DNA from: Entomortierella parvispora
Taxonomy: Eukaryota > Mortierellomycota > Mortierellomycetes > Mortierellales > Mortierellaceae
Direction: 5' to 3'
Length of the DNA: 64,000 bases
Assembly (NCBI GenBank): GCA_963573315.1
Contig: OY752140.1
Location: forward strand, 3,472,001-3,536,000
Below, one piece after another: positions 59,588-64,000 of the stretch. Made by a program: the position numbers and the translations under genes. The first letter of the stretch is position 1, and the number at the start of each line of letters is the position of its first letter. The notes below the pieces were generated by a model. It ran no database searches and had not been told where the DNA came from. It saw only the letters and a list, made by a program, of their open reading frames with translations.

Positions 59588-61656
59588 CTACTCGAACCCG
59601 CTCTGCATCCACTCTTCATCCTCGCGGTCTATCTCTTCTGCAGCACGTTCCAACTCTTCGTCATCCTCCACCACTATGATAGACTCCACCTCGGCTTGCT
59701 GCTCCTCCCCAACTGCCATATCTGACTCGAACGCCTCCTCGGATGCTCCTGCTTCGCCGCTTTCGTCATCGCTCTTATCATCCTCACTGTCCAAGGATGA
59801 CGTTGGTGCAGGAGGACCTACCCCCCAGACCTCTTGCCTCACATCCTCCCATAGGATCGAGGGCATACGGAATCGAGCAGACGTGTAATCCATCCGGAAA
59901 TCGCTTGGCATACGAAGATATTCTGATACCTGGTCGGGATGCGATGCGCTTAGCACCTGTCTGAACGTGAACGCAAGTTGTCCGTTGGCAGGGAGTTCCT
60001 GTGGTAACATCTTTTCTAGCGACTCCGCACGCTCCTGGCTAGATATTGTTTGGAATACTTGTTGCACGCGACTGACCCAAAGTGTGTTATTGGCCTGAAC
60101 GGCCCCACCAGGGAAAGAGGTAAAAGCCATGGATTGTCCATGATGTCCACCAATTGCAGTCGTTCGAATGCCATAGCGCTCGTGCAATTGAAGGGCCAAC
60201 ACTGCACAGGTCGAACCACAGAAGCCGTTGGTAAGGATAACGATGTTTTCTGGCTCAAAGAGAGCATCATCATAACCTCCTTTGACGTCGTCCACGGCGG
60301 GACAATACCGATCCGTCACCTTATCGCTGAAGAGGCCTTCACGTCCCGGAAGACTGATACCTGGGATAATCCAGGATTCATCGGATACTTCATCTCCTGT
60401 TTCTGGATCGACTAACCCAGAGTACGGGGAGCTGGTCTCTTGGTGGTGTCTGAACGTTGCCTTGGCCAGGGCCTGCGCCAGCGGCGAAGCTCGAAGTGTG
60501 TAGATATAGGGCGAGTCGACTGTGTTGGGAAAGAGAGTTTGGAGAACATACCGTCCCCAGCAGATAATTCCACCAGAGTTGTTCTGCAGATCGATAATGA
60601 GTTTGGTGGCTCCGGCATCTTCCATAGCAGCAAATCCGTTGTCGATGTTGGAGTAAAAGCCAAAGTGGTTCCCATTGAGATTGCTGGGAGACTCTGTTCC
60701 CAGCCTGAAGACAGCCGTGATCCCGTCATTCAACATGTGAAACGAAGCGTATGGACCTCTATAGAGTTCTCTCGCCTTCCTCCTTCCTTCATGAAGACGT
60801 CCCTTCACTACACTAAAGTCATCAGCAGAGGCAGAGTCCAAGACAAACTTTTTCACCGTCTGAATGGAATTATCGGAACAAAATTGTTCACGATAAGAGG
60901 TCGCGTCAGAGTAGGGGGCCATAGTCGCATCTAAAGCAGACCATGCAAGTTCGAGGGTCGACTGCAAAGGTATGGTGGGCGCCGGAGCAAGGTCCGAATC
61001 GAATTTTGACTGGCAATCAATCCTGTACTCTATTGTCCCGTTGGTAGGGATCTTGGACCTCTGTGCGAACGTGCCAAGGGAATAGCGGTCGTACGAGCTA
61101 CCTGTTCGGTCATGAGCAAGGAACGAGAATGCCTTATTGAGACGAACACCGCGGTCTTTGCTATACGACTTTGTTTTAGAAAACTCGGTCACCACTGATG
61201 TTTAAACGAGGATCGGTCAGACTTTTCGCGAAACTGACGTTGGGGTTATTGCATGTGTATTCGTCCATTTCGACATACCTTCAAATGCAGGGCGGCCATC
61301 AATATGGGTGACTTCACAATCCACGATCCCGGTACTCAAACGCGGGTCCAGCTTGTTGAGTACTGTAGCGACCTTGACTTGCTGGCGCCCATTCTCGTAT
61401 ACGCCATAGGTGGAAATGGGCTGGATAAACAGAAATTGTTGGTAGCACATGTTTTTGTAGGTTGTGTGAGGGTCCTGAAGTTGGGCAATCAAACTACCTA
61501 GCGTAGAATGAAAGGTATAATCGTTTTCGAACGTCGTGTTCTTGATCGCATCCAGAGATTGGGCCAGATCAACTGGGCCAAGGTCAGAGTTTTCCATAGG
61601 TGGTGGTTCCCTACAAATAAAGACAAAAAAAAAGGGTGTGTGCATGTGTGTGTGCA

Positions 61657-61692
<36 letters not shown>

Positions 61693-62163
61693 TGTGTGTG
61701 TCAGCGAACGGCAAGGTACTACGAGCGGTGTATACCAATCTTTCAAATCCTACCTTGCAATGTCGTAAAAGACGTAAAACGACTCCAGGTTCGCACGAAC
61801 GCTATCAATGGTATCGTCCCTGATGGTGGGATCAAAATCAAAGTGTTGGTAACATCCTTTGGCTACGCTGTATGGGACGATCCCACTTGAATTTTTAGAG
61901 ATCGCCGCCGCCTGTGCACAGTAGTCAAGTTTGTAGGATGGACTGGAAGTGCTGACTGCATTAATGATTGGCTCAGTAGCAAAGCGCTCGAACGCTTTCG
62001 TGAGATCTGTGTATTCGGGCGAGAGTCGACTGGGACCGGCGACGCGAGCTCGAACAGAGAAGGCTGTAGCACAAAAAAGAAGGATCCTTGGTGCTTGAGC
62101 TCCCAGAGACATCTTTGACTGATATCGGTGGCGGCGGTTAGGCAGGGTGACTGAGAATACCAT
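59588..62163 (-). CDS. Secreted S41-family (CPAF/tail-specific-like) serine peptidase
   Basis: Exons: 61754-62163, 61279-61610, 59588-61194; 782 residues. After a probable signal peptide (hydrophobic ILLFCATAFSV following MSLGAQAPR) comes an N-terminal helical region, a PDZ-like part (VLNKLDPRLSTGIVDCEVTHIDG) and the S41 catalytic fold. The fold shows KLIIDLQNNSGG and ENIVILTNGFCGSTCAVLA, whose serine is the likely nucleophile, then IRTTAIGGHHGQSMAF. The last 85 residues are very acidic (DEEDDE-type runs). S41 proteins of this layout are common secreted proteases in fungi. The first ATG in good context is 62163; 62112 would put the signal peptide right at the N-terminus. The first intron contains a GT microsatellite. 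Confidence 0.83.
61636..61701. repeat. GT/TG dinucleotide microsatellite in an intron
   Basis: A run of GT units with a few GCAT/GA interruptions, inside the first intron (61611-61753) of the S41 peptidase gene. Confidence 0.9.
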
Positions 62164-62933
62164 CTTAAAAGAGGAATGGATCGACAGATCTTGGGGTTGT
62201 GCTTGGGGGATAAAATGTGTAATGTCAAAAGACGAGTGAAAAGAGGACAAAAAAACAGAATGCGACGTCTTGAAAAGAGGAAAGTAGGATGGATCGACAC
62301 ATTGCTTTATAGTAGGAGGGGGAAAACCCGCAAACAATGCGAAGATATTTGGAGCACAACCAAGGAGAGTATCTCTTTGTACGCTTTGGCTGACTAGCAG
62401 AAGCGAGGCCAACAGGAACGCGACCGTTAGATCAACGCAATCTCCTAGGATTGGAAGCTGGAATCTGTTTGCAGTATCGGAAATGATGTGTACCAGAAAA
62501 GGGTTGTCGACGTGGATGTTGTGGAGTTCAGGAGCGGCCAAGGCTAGTTCAGTTGACTACATGCGCATGCCGCCTGCCTGCCTGGTTGGTCTGCCAGGCT
62601 GACTTTCTTCTTGGTCATGGACCATGGTGAAGCTATTGCTATGGTCGTCTCTATCACATGACGATGCTTAAGGGGACAAGAGACCTCCTGGTTGCCCAGG
62701 ACCCTTCTGTCTCCCGTGCTCGCTTCCACAAGGCCTTTCAGCTGTTCGTTCGCGCATCACCTTCACCGTCGTCGACTTCCTTCCTTGCCTGCATCTCTTC
62801 ATTCTCTCTTTCTCGCACCATCTTTACCTCCGCTACTTTTTTTCATCTTATCATCACCCTCCCTCCTTCTTCCTCGTCGCATCCATCCTTCTCCTGTAGT
62901 CCTTCTCATCTCGTTAACTCCTCATTCACGGAC
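62164..62933. other. Divergent intergenic region
   Basis: About 770 bases between the start codons of the S41 peptidase (minus) and the next gene (plus). The right half is C/T-rich on the plus strand. No independent gene supported. Confidence 0.4.
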
Positions 62934-64000
62934 ATGGATTCGTACGTCTCTGTCGGCAGTGCTTGCTCGTTCCACTTGTGTCCCGCTCACGACCTTAACA
63001 CGCCATCATCTAATGCCCCTCCTTCTAGACTCGAATTCGACTTGCATTCCCAGATTCTCTCGAGTCTGGCCTCAACCCTGGCCAAGGACAATGCGACATC
63101 GATTGAGGATGTCCAGCGTCTCATCAAAGCCGGCCCCAACATGCCTGCTCCCAGCCAACCCTCCACTCCACGACCTCAGGCCAACGGAGGCGAACCATCC
63201 TTGGCCGAGCCCACCTTGGCAGAGGGAGGACTCATGGTATGTGTACCCATGGTTTGCAAGAGACCAGCGATCAAGATCGATCACCTATGCTGCTACAGTT
63301 GTTACCTTTTGTCCCACCATGCCTTCGTTGAGCAAACACCGACGCAATCTATTAATGTTTCTCTATCTTGCTTGCACGTTCTAGACGATGCGCCATCAGC
63401 ACGCATTGATTGCTCAGGCAAAGTTCGCGGCAGAGTCCTCTGGACAGTTTGACCATGACCTGGTACCCCGCCTCTCCGGTTATTTGCACTCTCTCTCCAA
63501 CTTCCAGTTCAGCGATGGCTTTGGACTAAGAGGTAACAGTGCCACCATTGTGCATGCTACGTGTGGCTAGTCAGTCACACACACACACAGCCTGCGTGGT
63601 GATCAGCCCAATGCATTTGCGCCTGTGGCGGTGGAATGGTTGAACTGTATCTTCCAGGGCGGCCTGTTTCCCATGCGCTCGCATATGCTCGTTGTTTTCA
63701 CACGCAGGCTCTCGGATATCGCCCTACGGTAGTTATTTTTATGTTTTCCTAATATCTCGTTTTCTGCTGCTCTTGAACATTTAGGCAAATCACCCGCTGA
63801 CAGCCTGACATATAACCTCACATCCAATCTTCTCACTATCGCCGGAAAGCGACCCATTGTGCGTCAAAAGGTTCTTGACTCGATTTGGTCGTACCTCGAC
63901 AAGTTGGCTTCGTGCTTGAATTCGGATAATGGTGCGTTGCCTTCATACCTCTCTAAACTATGCTGCCAAGCTGACACCCCCATGATCTAACGGTTGTCAT
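62934..64000 (+). CDS. Unrecognised conserved-looking protein, 5' part only
   Basis: Exons: 62934-63236, 63385-63532, 63785-63931; the donor after 63931 (G|GTGCGT) leads out of the window, so at least 199 codons with the 3' end missing. All phases agree. The N-terminal 100 residues are Ser/Pro/Ala-rich (PAPSQPSTPRPQ). Then come helical segments LIAQAKFAAESSGQFDHDLVP, RLSGYLHSLSNFQFSDGFGL and LTYNLTSNLLTIAGKRPIVRQKVLDSIWSY. These read like the start of a large alpha-helical repeat protein. I do not recognise a family and assign no function. The start is the first ATG after a long C/T-rich leader in the same frame. Confidence 0.6.

Noticed and set aside
62164-62541. Upstream extension of the S41 peptidase to an ATG at 62541
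   Set aside because: The added 126 residues would bury the signal peptide and show no conserved motif; a start at 62163 or 62112 is more sensible.

Overview
The window looks like nuclear DNA of an early-diverging filamentous fungus, most likely a Mortierellomycota or Mucoromycota relative. The evidence is intron-rich genes (mostly 60-150 base GT-AG introns), a fungal Zn2Cys6 factor, a bifunctional PABA synthase and fungal-type lipases, together with genes usually lost in yeasts and moulds: an AP-4 beta-like adaptin, an AGTRAP-like membrane protein and a GNPAT/PlsB-type acyltransferase. The phylum is an inference from gene content. No virus, insertion sequence, CRISPR array or plasmid feature was seen.

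Layout. 1-8 kb is a run of three minus-strand genes: a membrane-anchored lipase (cut by the window edge), an alanine-glyoxylate-type aminotransferase and NAD kinase. A 1.8 kb spacer separates NAD kinase from a plus-strand CLIP-170-like microtubule plus-end protein. From 14.6 to 18.2 kb are a Pol delta Cdc27/POLD3-like subunit and a mitochondrial alpha/beta-hydrolase-like protein (both minus). An AGTRAP-like protein (plus), a tRNA-Arg(ACG), an epsinR/Ent3-like ENTH protein (minus) and the AP-4 beta-like adaptin (plus) follow; the last two are head-to-head. From 27.6 to 33.4 kb are an SR splicing protein (plus), cystathionine beta-synthase (minus), a second identical tRNA-Arg(ACG) (minus) and TATA-binding protein (plus). 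A large glutamine-rich Zn2Cys6 regulator (minus) spans 33.9-38.6 kb.

After a 2.3 kb gene-poor stretch comes the acyltransferase (minus, 40.9-45.6 kb). It has two possible C-termini: one ending in a peroxisomal-type PKL tripeptide, the other in a membrane helix. After 2.9 kb without a supportable gene there is a very large single-exon PPR protein (plus), a DUF1770-like membrane protein (minus), a transgelin/calponin (minus), aminodeoxychorismate synthase (minus), a secreted S41 peptidase (minus) and the 5' part of an unrecognised gene (plus) running off the end.

The genes are not an operon or metabolic cluster; they are housekeeping functions: lipid metabolism (lipase, acyltransferase), NADP, folate and sulphur amino acid synthesis, vesicle adaptors (ENTH protein, AP-4 beta), cytoskeleton (CLIP-170, transgelin), replication, splicing, transcription and mitochondrial RNA handling. 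Exon boundaries were worked out by hand from splice sites, reading phase and family conservation, so individual junctions remain predictions.
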